Assembly (NCBI GenBank): GCA_902779505.1
Contig: CACZBZ010000001.1
Span: 124,001 to 188,000 of the forward strand
From: an uncultured Lachnospiraceae bacterium
GTDB taxonomy: Bacteria > Bacillota > Clostridia > Lachnospirales > Lachnospiraceae
Reading direction: 5' to 3'
DNA: 64,000 nucleotides
This document shows positions 18,884 through 26,320 of this stretch, piece after piece (the first letter of the stretch is position 1; every line of letters starts with the position of its first letter). The translations under genes and the position numbers were made by a program. Under the pieces are notes generated by a model. It was given only the letters and a program-made list of their open reading frames with translations, searched no databases and was not told the DNA's origin.

Positions 18884-19474
18884 ATGGAAAGATTAGCAAA
18901 CATTACCAGAGATACAAAAGAGACTCAGATAAGCCTCGAACTTAATATTGACGGTGAAGGTAATTATGACATTGATACAGGAGTGGGATTCTTTAATCAC
19001 ATGCTGGAAGGCTTCACCAAGCACGGTCTTTTTGATATGACATGCAGAGTGAGCGGTGATACGGAAGTTGATTATCATCATACCGTTGAGGACACAGGTA
19101 TTGCTCTGGGCTCTGCAATTAAGAAAGCTCTCGGTGAAAAGGAAGGAATCAAGAGATTCGGCTCTTTTACACTTCCCATGGACGATGCTCTTATTCTTTG
19201 TTCCATTGATATATGCGGAAGACCCTACTTCTCATATGATGTTACTTTCCCGACAGAGAAAGTCGGTACAATGGATACGGAACTCTTTAAGGAGTTCTTC
19301 GCGGCCGTCAGCTACAGCTCAATGATGAACATACATATTAAGATGTTAAGCGGTGAGAATTCTCATCACATAGCAGAAGCTATATTCAAGGCCTTTGCCA
19401 AGGCTTTAGACGAAGCTTCTCAGATTGACCCCCGAATCAAAGGGGTTCCCAGTACTAAGGGCTTACTTGCCTAG
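18884..19474 (+). CDS. hisB: Imidazoleglycerol-phosphate dehydratase
   Basis: HisB dehydrates imidazole glycerol phosphate. The 196-residue monofunctional enzyme carries its metal-binding repeats: GVGFFNHMLEGFTKHG, DYHHTVEDTGIALG and ENSHHIAEAIFKAFAKAL. The ATG at 18884 has GAGGAG just upstream; an earlier in-frame start at 18860 lies in the end of hisD. It is the third gene of the operon and is followed 14 bases later by the last one. Confidence 0.96.
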   Translation: MERLANITRDTKETQISLELNIDGEGNYDIDTGVGFFNHMLEGFTKHGLFDMTCRVSGDTEVDYHHTVEDTGIALGSAIKKALGEKEGIKRFGSFTLPMDDALILCSIDICGRPYFSYDVTFPTEKVGTMDTELFKEFFAAVSYSSMMNIHIKMLSGENSHHIAEAIFKAFAKALDEASQIDPRIKGVPSTKGLLA

Positions 19475-19488
19475 TCAGGAGATGATTA

Positions 19489-20775
19489 ATGAGTTTGGTT
19501 AAATTTATTCCTTGTATATATTTATATGACAAAATGGCGGTTAAGGATTTTAAGGACAAAACAGCCTTAAAGGACGATCCCCTTACAATGGCAAAGAGAT
19601 ACAGTGATCTCGGCGCTGATGAGATAATCATTTTTGACCTGAGTGTTGAAGATGAAGAACACGAGGCGGCTCTGGACATGATCAAGGAAATCTGTGAAAA
19701 AGTTCAGGTTCCCGTACTCGGAGCAGGCAATGTCAAGAGAATGGAGGATATCAAAAAACTCCTTTATGCCGGATGTAACAAGGCTATGCTGAATTTCTCC
19801 AAGCAGTCCAATATAGAAGTATGCGAGGAAGTATCCAAAAAGTTCGGAAAAGAGAAGATAGTTGTCTCCGTGGCCAATCTTGTGGAACTTGAAGACAACT
19901 TATCGACCATAAAGGAATATGCGGACAGTATACTCTTCCTTACATCCACCAGCCTGAGAGATGCTCTGGCGACATCTCCGGTACCGGTTATGGGTCTTCT
20001 TCCCGAGATAGCTCTGGATAAACTTATGTCCATAGCCAAGGAAGAAAAGCTTGCTGCCATCTGCGGTGATGTTGTGTCCGATAACATTGATGAACTGGAA
20101 AACATGAAATCCGTATTTGAGGATAACGGTATCAACACCGGAAAAATGAAGGTGACCGTTAAATGGAGCGACCTTAAGCTCAACAGTGACGGACATGTTC
20201 CTGTTGTTGTACAGGACGTGCATACCGATGAGGTTCTCATGGTTGCTTATATGAATGAAGAGGCATATAACCATACCATTCAGTCCGGCAGGATGACATA
20301 TTACAGCAGAAGCAGAAACGAGCTTTGGATCAAGGGCGAGACCAGTGGTCATTATCAGTATGTTAAGGCTTTATATATTGACTGTGATGATGACACGCTC
20401 TTAGCCAAGGTGGAACAGGTGGGTGCAGCCTGCCATACAGGCAACAAATCTTGTTTCTACAGACCTATATTTGAAAAAGAAACAAAATCCATGGATAATC
20501 CTCTTAAAGTCTTTGAGGATGTCATGGCAGTTATCAATGACAGAAAAGTACATCCCAAAGAGGGCTCCTATACCAATTACCTTTTTGACAAAGGTCTTGA
20601 TAAGATCCTTAAAAAGTTGGGAGAAGAGGCAACCGAGATTGTTATTGCAGCCAAGAATCCCAACCCAAATGAGATCAAATATGAGATTTCGGATTTTCTT
20701 TATCATATGATGGTTCTTATGGCCGACAGAGGAATAACATGGGATGAGATCACGGAAGAACTGGCAAAACGATAA
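19489..20775 (+). CDS. hisIE: Degenerate HisF-like barrel fused to HisIE (PRA-CH and PRA-PH)
   Basis: Residues 224-335 are phosphoribosyl-AMP cyclohydrolase ([28 protein letters not shown], the metal motif DCDDD and the zinc motif ACHTGNKSC). Residues 337-428 are phosphoribosyl-ATP pyrophosphatase ([31 protein letters not shown]). Both look intact. Residues 1-220 form a HisF/HisA-type barrel recognisable by [35 protein letters not shown] and [12 protein letters not shown]. By alignment from memory with T. maritima HisF, the catalytic Asp11 position is Tyr11 and Asp130 is Asn130; the GGG phosphate loop is GAG. The barrel is therefore probably non-catalytic, perhaps structural or regulatory. 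The frame is continuous, with an AGGAG site before the ATG. No genuine hisA or hisF is seen in the window. Confidence 0.9.
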   Translation: MSLVKFIPCIYLYDKMAVKDFKDKTALKDDPLTMAKRYSDLGADEIIIFDLSVEDEEHEAALDMIKEICEKVQVPVLGAGNVKRMEDIKKLLYAGCNKAMLNFSKQSNIEVCEEVSKKFGKEKIVVSVANLVELEDNLSTIKEYADSILFLTSTSLRDALATSPVPVMGLLPEIALDKLMSIAKEEKLAAICGDVVSDNIDELENMKSVFEDNGINTGKMKVTVKWSDLKLNSDGHVPVVVQDVHTDEVLMVAYMNEEAYNHTIQSGRMTYYSRSRNELWIKGETSGHYQYVKALYIDCDDDTLLAKVEQVGAACHTGNKSCFYRPIFEKETKSMDNPLKVFEDVMAVINDRKVHPKEGSYTNYLFDKGLDKILKKLGEEATEIVIAAKNPNPNEIKYEISDFLYHMMVLMADRGITWDEITEELAKR

Positions 20776-20782
20776 ATTATCG

Positions 20783-20811
20783 TTGACATATGTTAGTTTA
20801 GGTGATATTAT
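20783..20811 (+). promoter_or_regulatory. Sigma-A type promoter for the rplU operon
   Basis: Consensus TTGACA at 20783-20788 and TATTAT at 20806-20811 with a 17-base spacer. Confidence 0.75.
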
Positions 20812-20817
20812 ATCTGA

Positions 20818-20890
20818 GTATGCCGCATAGTGGGGCTATAAGTGTGGACTTTTCCACCGCCGAAGCTAGCGAGATTAGATAAAGGAGGAC
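20818..20890 (+). promoter_or_regulatory. Probable L21 (rplU) autoregulatory leader RNA
   Basis: The roughly 80-base leader between the promoter and rplU contains a perfect hairpin, GTGGA-CTTT-TCCAC at 20844-20857, flanked by GC-rich segments and ending in the AAAGGAGG site. Firmicutes often carry a structured L21 leader here that lets L21 repress its own operon. The assignment rests on position and the hairpin, not on a covariance match. Confidence 0.5.
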
Positions 20891-20896
20891 GACCTC

Positions 20897-21202
20897 ATGT
20901 ACGCAATTATTGCAACAGGCGGAAAGCAGTATAAGGTTGCTGAAGGCGATGTAATCAGAGTTGAGAAACTTGATGCTGAAGCAGGTAATACTGTAACATT
21001 TGATCAGGTAATTGCCGTTAAGGACAGCGAGCTCAAGGTTGGCGATGCAGTAGCTAATTCAACAGTTACAGCAACAGTTATGGACCAGGGCAAGGGTAAG
21101 AAGGTTATTGTATACAGATACAAGAGAAAAAGCGGTTACCACAAGAAGAATGGTCATAGACAAGCATACACAGAAGTTAAGATCGACAAGATTAATGCTT
21201 AA
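20897..21202 (+). CDS. rplU: 50S ribosomal protein L21
   Basis: L21 is a large-subunit protein. The 101-residue product begins [20 protein letters not shown] and has the conserved C-terminal [26 protein letters not shown] lies 10 bases upstream of the ATG. It heads the conserved rplU-prp-rpmA cassette, with prp beginning three bases after its stop. Confidence 0.98.
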   Translation: MYAIIATGGKQYKVAEGDVIRVEKLDAEAGNTVTFDQVIAVKDSELKVGDAVANSTVTATVMDQGKGKKVIVYRYKRKSGYHKKNGHRQAYTEVKIDKINA

Positions 21203-21204
21203 TC

Positions 21205-21531
21205 ATGACAAAAATTACTATATTTAAGTCCGATAATGTTTATAAAGGTTTTGAATGCACAGATCATGCCGGTTTCGCAAGAAAGGGTAAAGATATCGTA
21301 TGTGCATCCATATCCGTACTTACGATCAATACGATCAATTCCATTGAGAAATTCACGGATGATTCCTTTGATCTTGATACCGATGAGAAAAAAGGATATA
21401 TAAGATTTGATCTTAAAAATGCTCCATCCGAAAAGACTGAAGTCTTGTTGGATTCCATGGTTTCGGGCTTATCTGACATTGCCACCCAGTATGGTGACAG
21501 GTATTTACATTTAGAATTTGAGGAGGTATAA
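21205..21531 (+). CDS. prp: Ribosomal-processing cysteine protease Prp
   Basis: Prp removes the N-terminal extension of ribosomal protein L27 in Firmicutes. The 108-residue protein has the catalytic His in DHAGFARKG (H21) and the catalytic Cys in DIVCASISVLT (C33), the standard dyad of this family. It sits between rplU and rpmA. The L27 encoded four bases downstream carries the expected substrate sequence, so enzyme and target are both present. Confidence 0.95.
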   Translation: MTKITIFKSDNVYKGFECTDHAGFARKGKDIVCASISVLTINTINSIEKFTDDSFDLDTDEKKGYIRFDLKNAPSEKTEVLLDSMVSGLSDIATQYGDRYLHLEFEEV

Positions 21532-21534
21532 GCC

Positions 21535-21819
21535 ATGTTAAAATTAAACCTTCAATTCTTCGCTCATAAGAAAGGTGTTGGTTCTACAAAGAACGGCAGA
21601 GATTCAGAGTCTAAGAGACTTGGAGCAAAGAGAGCTGATGGTCAGTTCGTTAAGGCTGGTAATATTTTATACAGACAGCGCGGTACTAAGATTCATCCGG
21701 GCGTTAATGTAGGACGCGGCGGCGATGATACACTGTTCGCACTTACAGACGGAATTCTTAGATTTGAAAGATTGGGAAGAGACAAGAAGCAGGCTTCTGT
21801 TTATCCTGTAGAAAAGTAA
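21535..21819 (+). CDS. rpmA: 50S ribosomal protein L27 with Prp-cleavable N-terminal extension
   Basis: L27 contributes its N-terminus to the peptidyl-transferase centre. The 94-residue precursor begins [20 protein letters not shown]. In Staphylococcus, Prp cleaves this class of extension after the paired Phe, exposing the mature AHKKG end, and the same site is present here. The remainder ([36 protein letters not shown]) is typical. An AGGAGG site precedes the ATG, and a strong terminator follows. Confidence 0.97.
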   Translation: MLKLNLQFFAHKKGVGSTKNGRDSESKRLGAKRADGQFVKAGNILYRQRGTKIHPGVNVGRGGDDTLFALTDGILRFERLGRDKKQASVYPVEK

Positions 21820-21826
21820 TTTACTG

Positions 21827-21864
21827 TTAGCTCCAAGCTATTCTTAGCCTGGAGCTAATTTTTT
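21827..21864 (+). terminator. Rho-independent terminator between rpmA and obg
   Basis: TTAGCTCCAAGCT pairs with AGCCTGGAGCTAA (one mismatch) over a six-base loop, followed by TTTTTT. The AGGAG site of obg begins at the next base, so this may be a partial terminator reducing obg relative to the ribosomal protein genes. Confidence 0.85.
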
Positions 21865-21877
21865 AGGAGATTATGTA

Positions 21878-23164
21878 ATGTTTGCAGACAGAGCGACCAT
21901 ATATGTTCGAAGCGGAAAAGGCGGCGACGGACATGTGTCATTCAGAAGAGAAAAATACGTACCCAACGGCGGTCCCGACGGTGGTGACGGCGGAAAAGGC
22001 GGAAGCGTTATTTTGGTAACGGATAAAGGTGTCAATACCCTTGCTGATTTCAGACATAAGAGGAAATATCTTGCTACCCATGGTGAAGACGGCGGCAAGA
22101 AGAATTGTCGCGGAAAAAACGGTGAGGATATTATACTTAAATTGCCTGAAGGTACCGTTGTAAAAGAGGCCGAATCGGGTAAGGTTATAGTTGATATGTC
22201 CGGTGATATGAATCGTTTTGTCCTTTTGGAAGGGGGCAGAGGAGGTAACGGTAACCAGCATTATGCAACCAGCACCATGCAGGCGCCCAAATACGCTCAG
22301 CCCGGAGAGCCGGCTAAAGAACTTAATCTTATGCTGGAGCTTAAGGTTATTGCGGATGTAGGCCTTGTGGGCTTCCCCAATGTTGGCAAAAGTACCTTCC
22401 TTACAAAGATCTCCAATGCAAGACCTGAAATAGCCAATTATCACTTCACAACATTAAGTCCTCATCTCGGAGTCGTTGATCTTAAGGATGCCAAGGGCTA
22501 TGTTGTTGCCGACATTCCGGGCCTTATTGAAGGTGCATCTCAGGGTGTGGGCCTCGGACATGAATTTTTAAGACACGTGGAAAGAACCAAGGTTCTTATT
22601 CATATTGTGGATGCCGCAGGATCCGAAGGCAGAGATCCCATTGAGGATATATATGCCATTAATAAAGAACTTGAGATGTACAATACGGAACTGGCTCACA
22701 GACCACAGATTATAGCTGCAAACAAGTTGGACCTTATTTATGACGATCCCGACAGCGTGATCAAAAAAATAAAGGATGAATTCGAACCTCAGGGTTATCT
22801 TGTTTATCCCATGTCAGCCGCTACAGGACAGGGAATAAGTGATATACTTTATAAGGTAAGAAATATGCTGGATGAAATACCCGATGCTCCCGTTATATTC
22901 GAAAGAGAATATTATCCGGAGATTCAGGTTGATGAATCGGAACCCTTCACAGTGGAATACGACGCCGAAAACGACGAATATGTTGTCGAAGGCCCTCGTA
23001 TTGAAAAGATGTTGGGATATACCAATCTCGAGAGTGAAAAGGGCTTTGTGTTCTTCCAGAAATTCCTTAAGGAGAACGGTATTCTTAAAGAACTTGAGAA
23101 TATGGGTATAGAGGAAGGTTCAACCGTAAGAATGTACGGTCTGCAGTTTGATTATTACAAATAA
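21878..23164 (+). CDS. obg: GTPase ObgE/CgtA
   Basis: Obg is a ribosome-associated GTPase in large-subunit assembly and stress control. The 428-residue protein has the glycine-rich Obg fold (KGGDGHVSFRREKYVPNGGP, GGKGGSVILV), then the G domain (G1 GFPNVGKST, G3 DIPGLIEG, G4 NKLD) and a C-terminal OCT domain from about residue 350. Its start is eight bases after AGGAG, which abuts the upstream terminator. It begins the obg-yhbY-nadD-yqeK-rsfS series common in clostridia. Confidence 0.97.
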   Translation: MFADRATIYVRSGKGGDGHVSFRREKYVPNGGPDGGDGGKGGSVILVTDKGVNTLADFRHKRKYLATHGEDGGKKNCRGKNGEDIILKLPEGTVVKEAESGKVIVDMSGDMNRFVLLEGGRGGNGNQHYATSTMQAPKYAQPGEPAKELNLMLELKVIADVGLVGFPNVGKSTFLTKISNARPEIANYHFTTLSPHLGVVDLKDAKGYVVADIPGLIEGASQGVGLGHEFLRHVERTKVLIHIVDAAGSEGRDPIEDIYAINKELEMYNTELAHRPQIIAANKLDLIYDDPDSVIKKIKDEFEPQGYLVYPMSAATGQGISDILYKVRNMLDEIPDAPVIFEREYYPEIQVDESEPFTVEYDAENDEYVVEGPRIEKMLGYTNLESEKGFVFFQKFLKENGILKELENMGIEEGSTVRMYGLQFDYYK

Positions 23165-23181
23165 TATATAATGGAGTATTT

Positions 23182-23475
23182 ATGACATTAACGAGTAAAC
23201 AAAGGGCTTATCTGAAAGGCCTTGCCATGAATATTGACCCTATCTTACAGGTTGGAAAGGGTTCGGTTACGCCGGAATTCATCAATTCCATAGATGAAGC
23301 ATTCAATACAAGAGAGATAATTAAGGTAGCTGTTCTAAAGAACTGTATGGACGATCCCAGAGCCATCGCCGAAGTTTTGTCGGAAAGAAGCCATTCAACT
23401 CTTGTTCAGGTAATCGGTAAAAAAATTGTGCTTTATAAGCCTTTTAAAGAACCTAAGATACTTTTGCCAAAGTGA
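23182..23475 (+). CDS. yhbY: YhbY/CRS1-CRM family RNA-binding protein
   Basis: YhbY is a small RNA-binding protein that associates with pre-50S ribosomes. The 97-residue product has the CRM-domain hallmarks TSKQRAYLKGLAMNIDPILQ, VGKGSVTPEF and the terminal VQVIGKKIVLYK. It lies 17 bases after obg in the same direction, consistent with a shared role in ribosome assembly. Confidence 0.93.
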   Translation: MTLTSKQRAYLKGLAMNIDPILQVGKGSVTPEFINSIDEAFNTREIIKVAVLKNCMDDPRAIAEVLSERSHSTLVQVIGKKIVLYKPFKEPKILLPK

Positions 23476-23499
23476 TTCAATATATAAGAGGTATATACT

Positions 23500-24111
23500 A
23501 TGATAGGCAATAAAAAAGTCGGAATTATAGGCGGTACTTTTAATCCCATACATATGGGACATCTTATTTTGGCCGAAAGAGCCTGGAATGAAATGGGTCT
23601 TGATGAAATACTCTTTATTCCCACGGGAATATCTTATTTCAAAGATCCGAATACTGTTCTTGATAAGAAGACCAGAGTGGCTCTCACAGGTGACGCCATA
23701 GGCGATAATCCGCATTTTGCCTTATCTACCATAGAAGTTGACAGACCGGGTAACTCATATACCTATGAGACTCTTGAAGAATTAAAGAAAGAGAATCCTT
23801 CCAATACATATTATCTTATTGTGGGCGCAGATACTCTTTTTCAGATTGAGAGCTGGAAAAATCCCGATATCATCATGAAAGACTGTATTATTCTTGCTGC
23901 CGTAAGAAAAGGTCAGTCCCTTGATGAGCTCAGCGTCAAGAAAGAGGAACTTGAAAAGAAATATGATGCTCATATCAATATACTGTCAATGCCATATGTT
24001 GATATATCTTCAACGGACATAAGAGAGCGTATTGCTGCAGGTAAGAGCATAAGATATATGGTTAAGGATGTTACCCTTGAATATATTGAAAAACACGGGT
24101 TGTACAGATGA
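23500..24111 (+). CDS. nadD: Nicotinate-nucleotide adenylyltransferase
   Basis: NadD adenylates nicotinate mononucleotide in NAD synthesis. The 203-residue protein has the nucleotidyltransferase signature GIIGGTFNPIHMGHL, the YLIVGADTLFQIESWKN segment and the C-terminal ISSTDIRERIAAG motif. It overlaps yqeK by four bases, as in Bacillus and many clostridia. Confidence 0.96.
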   Translation: MIGNKKVGIIGGTFNPIHMGHLILAERAWNEMGLDEILFIPTGISYFKDPNTVLDKKTRVALTGDAIGDNPHFALSTIEVDRPGNSYTYETLEELKKENPSNTYYLIVGADTLFQIESWKNPDIIMKDCIILAAVRKGQSLDELSVKKEELEKKYDAHINILSMPYVDISSTDIRERIAAGKSIRYMVKDVTLEYIEKHGLYR

Positions 24112-24671
24112 TGGATAAGAACGATATTATCGAAGAATTAAAGAAAGATCTGGACAAAAAGAGATTTGAGCATACTTTGGGCGTGGCCTATACAGCTGCC
24201 TGTCTAGCCATGAGATATTACATGAATATTGATAAGGCATATATGGCGGGGCTGTTGCATGACTGTGCAAAGGGGATGTCCAATAAAGAAAGACTGTCAT
24301 ATTGCGACAAATACAATCTGCCTGTCAGTGAAGTGGAAAAGGAGAATCCGTCCTTACTTCATGCAAAAGTAGGCAGTCATATGGCAAAGCATAAATACGG
24401 TATAGATGATGAGGCCATATTGTCCGCTATTTATTATCACACAACGGGAAGACCCCATATGGAGCCTCTTGAGGAGATAATATTTGTAGCTGATTACATA
24501 GAGCCTTTGAGAGATATGGATCCGGAACTTAAGGAAATCAGAGAAGAGGCCTTTACGGAGCTCAGGAAGGCTATTATTCATATTTATGCCAATACACTTA
24601 AGCATTTAACCAAATCGGATAAGGCACTTGATCCGACTACACAGGAAGCGTACGATTATTACAATGGATAA
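24108..24671 (+). CDS. yqeK: YqeK family HD-domain hydrolase
   Basis: YqeK is an HD-domain enzyme; Bacillus and Staphylococcus members hydrolyse diadenosine tetraphosphate symmetrically. The 187-residue product has the metal-binding residues: the first His in KRFEHTLGVAYTA, the HD pair in GLLHDCAKGM, and later His residues (LLHAKVGSHMA, IYYHTTGRPHM). It overlaps nadD at its start and rsfS at its end. Confidence 0.93.
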   Translation: MMDKNDIIEELKKDLDKKRFEHTLGVAYTAACLAMRYYMNIDKAYMAGLLHDCAKGMSNKERLSYCDKYNLPVSEVEKENPSLLHAKVGSHMAKHKYGIDDEAILSAIYYHTTGRPHMEPLEEIIFVADYIEPLRDMDPELKEIREEAFTELRKAIIHIYANTLKHLTKSDKALDPTTQEAYDYYNG

Positions 24672-25002
24672 CAAAGAGATATTACAGACAATAAGAAAAG
24701 CACTTGATGATAAGAAGGGTGAAGATATCGTTATTATCGATGTAACGGGTATATCCGTGATGATGGATTATATCGTTATATGTACCGGTAATAACATTAA
24801 TCAGATAAGAGCCCTTGTGGACAATGTAGAAGATGAATTAAGGAAAATATCCGTATACCAGGACCATACGGAAGGCGTCAAAGGCGGTAACTGGATTCTT
24901 ATGGATTACAAAGACATCCTTATCAATATTTTTGATAAAGAGGCCAGACAGTTCTACGACCTTGAACATATATGGTCAGACGGTAAGAGAATAGAAGAAT
25001 AG
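24664..25002 (+). CDS. rsfS: Ribosomal silencing factor RsfS
   Basis: RsfS binds L14 on free 50S subunits and blocks subunit joining when nutrients are short. The 112-residue protein has the DUF143 core: GEDIVIIDVTGISVMMDYIV, NNINQIRALVDNVEDEL and GNWILMDYKDILINIFD. The ATG at 24664 overlaps the yqeK stop region; an earlier in-frame ATG at 24628 would overlap yqeK deeply and is unlikely. It is the last gene of the rplU-obg run. Confidence 0.94.
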   Translation: MDNKEILQTIRKALDDKKGEDIVIIDVTGISVMMDYIVICTGNNINQIRALVDNVEDELRKISVYQDHTEGVKGGNWILMDYKDILINIFDKEARQFYDLEHIWSDGKRIEE

Positions 25003-25036
25003 AAAAAACCGATTGGAATTCCAATCGGTTTTTTCT
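25003..25036. terminator. Bidirectional terminator between rsfS and lexA
   Basis: AAAAAACCGATTGG pairs perfectly with CCAATCGGTTTTTT across an AATT loop. A-tracts and T-tracts on both sides let it serve the convergent rsfS and lexA transcripts. Confidence 0.9.
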
Positions 25037-25083
25037 ATAGCAGAGTTTTTTGAATGTTTAGCCTGCTTACTTGCGGAGACGCC

Positions 25084-25704
25084 TTAGTGGTAAAGTCTGA
25101 AGACACCGAAGACTTTGCCTAATATGCGGCAGTCATCGACGATTATGGGATCCATATCATCGTTCTCGGGCTGGAGACGGATATGTCCCTGTTCCTTGTA
25201 AAAAGTCTTAACCGTTGCGGAATCATCGATAAGAGCAACAACTGTATCTCCGTTACGGGCTGTATTGCAACACTGAACAAAAATCTGATCCCCGCTGAAT
25301 ATACCGGCATTGATCATGGAATCGCCTTTAACCTTTAACACGAAGCTGGGCTCGCCGCTTGGAACCATCTCGGCAGGTACCGGGAAATAACTTGATATGT
25401 TTTCTTCCGCAAGGATTGGACTTCCTGCGGCAACAGTGCCTATAACGGGAAGAGAGGTCATATCGGTACGTACCATATTAAAGTTGTCGTCAACTATTTC
25501 AATAGCTCTGGGCTTGGTGGGGTCACGTCTTATATAGCCGTTCTTTTCAAGTTTTTCCAGATGAGAATGTACGGAAGAAGTAGAACGAAGATTAACGGTC
25601 TCGCATATCTCACGAACTGTGGGAGGATATCCTCTTTTTAAGATCTCTTCCTTAATATATTCCAGTATTTCTTTTTGTTTTAATGATATCTTTCCCTGTT
25701 CCAT
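25084..25704 (-). CDS. lexA: SOS repressor LexA
   Basis: LexA represses DNA-damage genes and self-cleaves when RecA is activated. The 206-residue protein has an N-terminal winged helix (KQKEILEYIKEEI, PPTVREICETVNLRSTSSVH) and a C-terminal S24 peptidase domain. The cleavage site is Ala93-Gly94 in GTVAAGSP, with Ser129 in KGDSMINAGI and Lys166 in DDSATVKTFY. The ATG at 25704 has GAGGTG just upstream; a GTG two codons earlier overlaps that site. The upstream region holds several LexA-type boxes shared with the divergent gene, so autoregulation is expected. Confidence 0.96.
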   Translation of the reverse strand: MEQGKISLKQKEILEYIKEEILKRGYPPTVREICETVNLRSTSSVHSHLEKLEKNGYIRRDPTKPRAIEIVDDNFNMVRTDMTSLPVIGTVAAGSPILAEENISSYFPVPAEMVPSGEPSFVLKVKGDSMINAGIFSGDQIFVQCCNTARNGDTVVALIDDSATVKTFYKEQGHIRLQPENDDMDPIIVDDCRILGKVFGVFRLYH

Positions 25705-25745
25705 AAGCACCTCATTTCGAAAGAAAAAATTAATAACCTATATTG

Positions 25746-25773
25746 ATAATAACATATAAAGAACAAAAAGCAA
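25746..25773 (-). promoter_or_regulatory. Promoter for lexA
   Basis: Read on the - strand: TTGCTT (25773-25768), a 16-base spacer, TATTAT (25751-25746). The LexA-type boxes lie immediately upstream. Confidence 0.5.
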
Positions 25774-25783
25774 ACATATATTC

Positions 25784-25881
25784 AGAAAAAATGTTCGAAA
25801 AAACGAAAATTTGTTCGAAAAAACTGTTGACATAAGAATGTTTGTTCGATACAATGAACATGTATTCGGAACAGATGTTCG
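25784..25881. promoter_or_regulatory. Cluster of LexA (SOS) boxes between lexA and the yneA-like gene
   Basis: Gram-positive SOS boxes follow CGAAC-N4-GTTCG. Best matches are 25868-25881 (GGAACAGATGTTCG, one mismatch), 25804-25817 (CGAAAATTTGTTCG, one mismatch) and 25855-25868 (TGAACATGTATTCG, two mismatches). Half-conserved copies are at 25784-25797 and 25835-25848. Three of the five overlap or directly follow the promoter of the divergent gene. Confidence 0.8.
25827..25855 (+). promoter_or_regulatory. Sigma-A promoter for the yneA-like SOS gene
   Basis: TTGACA at 25827-25832 and TACAAT at 25850-25855 with a 17-base spacer, overlapped by LexA-type boxes, so LexA would block polymerase directly. 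Confidence 0.75.
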
Positions 25882-25895
25882 AAAGGAGCAGATAT

Positions 25896-26252
25896 ATGAG
25901 AGCAGTCAGAGACAGTAAGGGAAGATACATTAATTACAGAAAAAGACAGGCAGTATTCAGAAGGATTATGACCCTGGCTTCAGCACTTGTACTCAGTGCA
26001 TTAATCGCTGTTGGTGCATTCTATGTAACATCCAACGCGAAAGATCTGAATGAAGATACATATTGCAAATTATATACAAGTATCACGGTCTATCCCGGTG
26101 ACACATTATCTTCATTATATATGACCTATGGTGACGGATATGACTCCTTGGATGCCTTTATCCACGATGTATCCTTTACTAATCATATGACTGATGATTG
26201 TCTTATTGCCGGACAGAGTCTTATCGTTCCTTATTATGCTCTGATGGACTGA
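25896..26252 (+). CDS. YneA-like SOS cell-division inhibitor (membrane anchor plus LysM)
   Basis: YneA of Bacillus is a membrane-tethered LysM protein that delays division after DNA damage. This 118-residue product has the same layout: a basic cytoplasmic start (RDSKGRYINYRKRQ), one membrane segment at about residues 25-45 (LASALVLSALIAVGAFYV) and a C-terminal LysM-like region (ITVYPGDTLSSLYM, ending GQSLIVPYY). AAAGGAG lies seven bases before the ATG at 25896. It is divergent from lexA and preceded by SOS boxes, as in Bacillus. Sequence identity between such inhibitors is usually low, so function is inferred from architecture and location. Confidence 0.8.
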   Translation: MRAVRDSKGRYINYRKRQAVFRRIMTLASALVLSALIAVGAFYVTSNAKDLNEDTYCKLYTSITVYPGDTLSSLYMTYGDGYDSLDAFIHDVSFTNHMTDDCLIAGQSLIVPYYALMD

Positions 26253-26277
26253 TATATTGTTTATATATTTTTACATA

Positions 26278-26307
26278 TAAAAAGATGCCTTACGGCATCT
26301 TTTTTTG
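26278..26307. terminator. Bidirectional terminator between the yneA-like and recombinase genes
   Basis: AAAAAGATGCC-TTAC-GGCATCTTTTTTTT: a six-base GC-containing core extended by A/T pairs, between two convergent genes. Confidence 0.85.
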
Positions 26308-26320
26308 ATTCCTTGATCAT

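Noticed and set aside
20805..20896. T-box riboswitch upstream of rplU
   Set aside because: No T-box sequence, specifier loop or terminator/antiterminator pair was found; the position fits an L21 leader.
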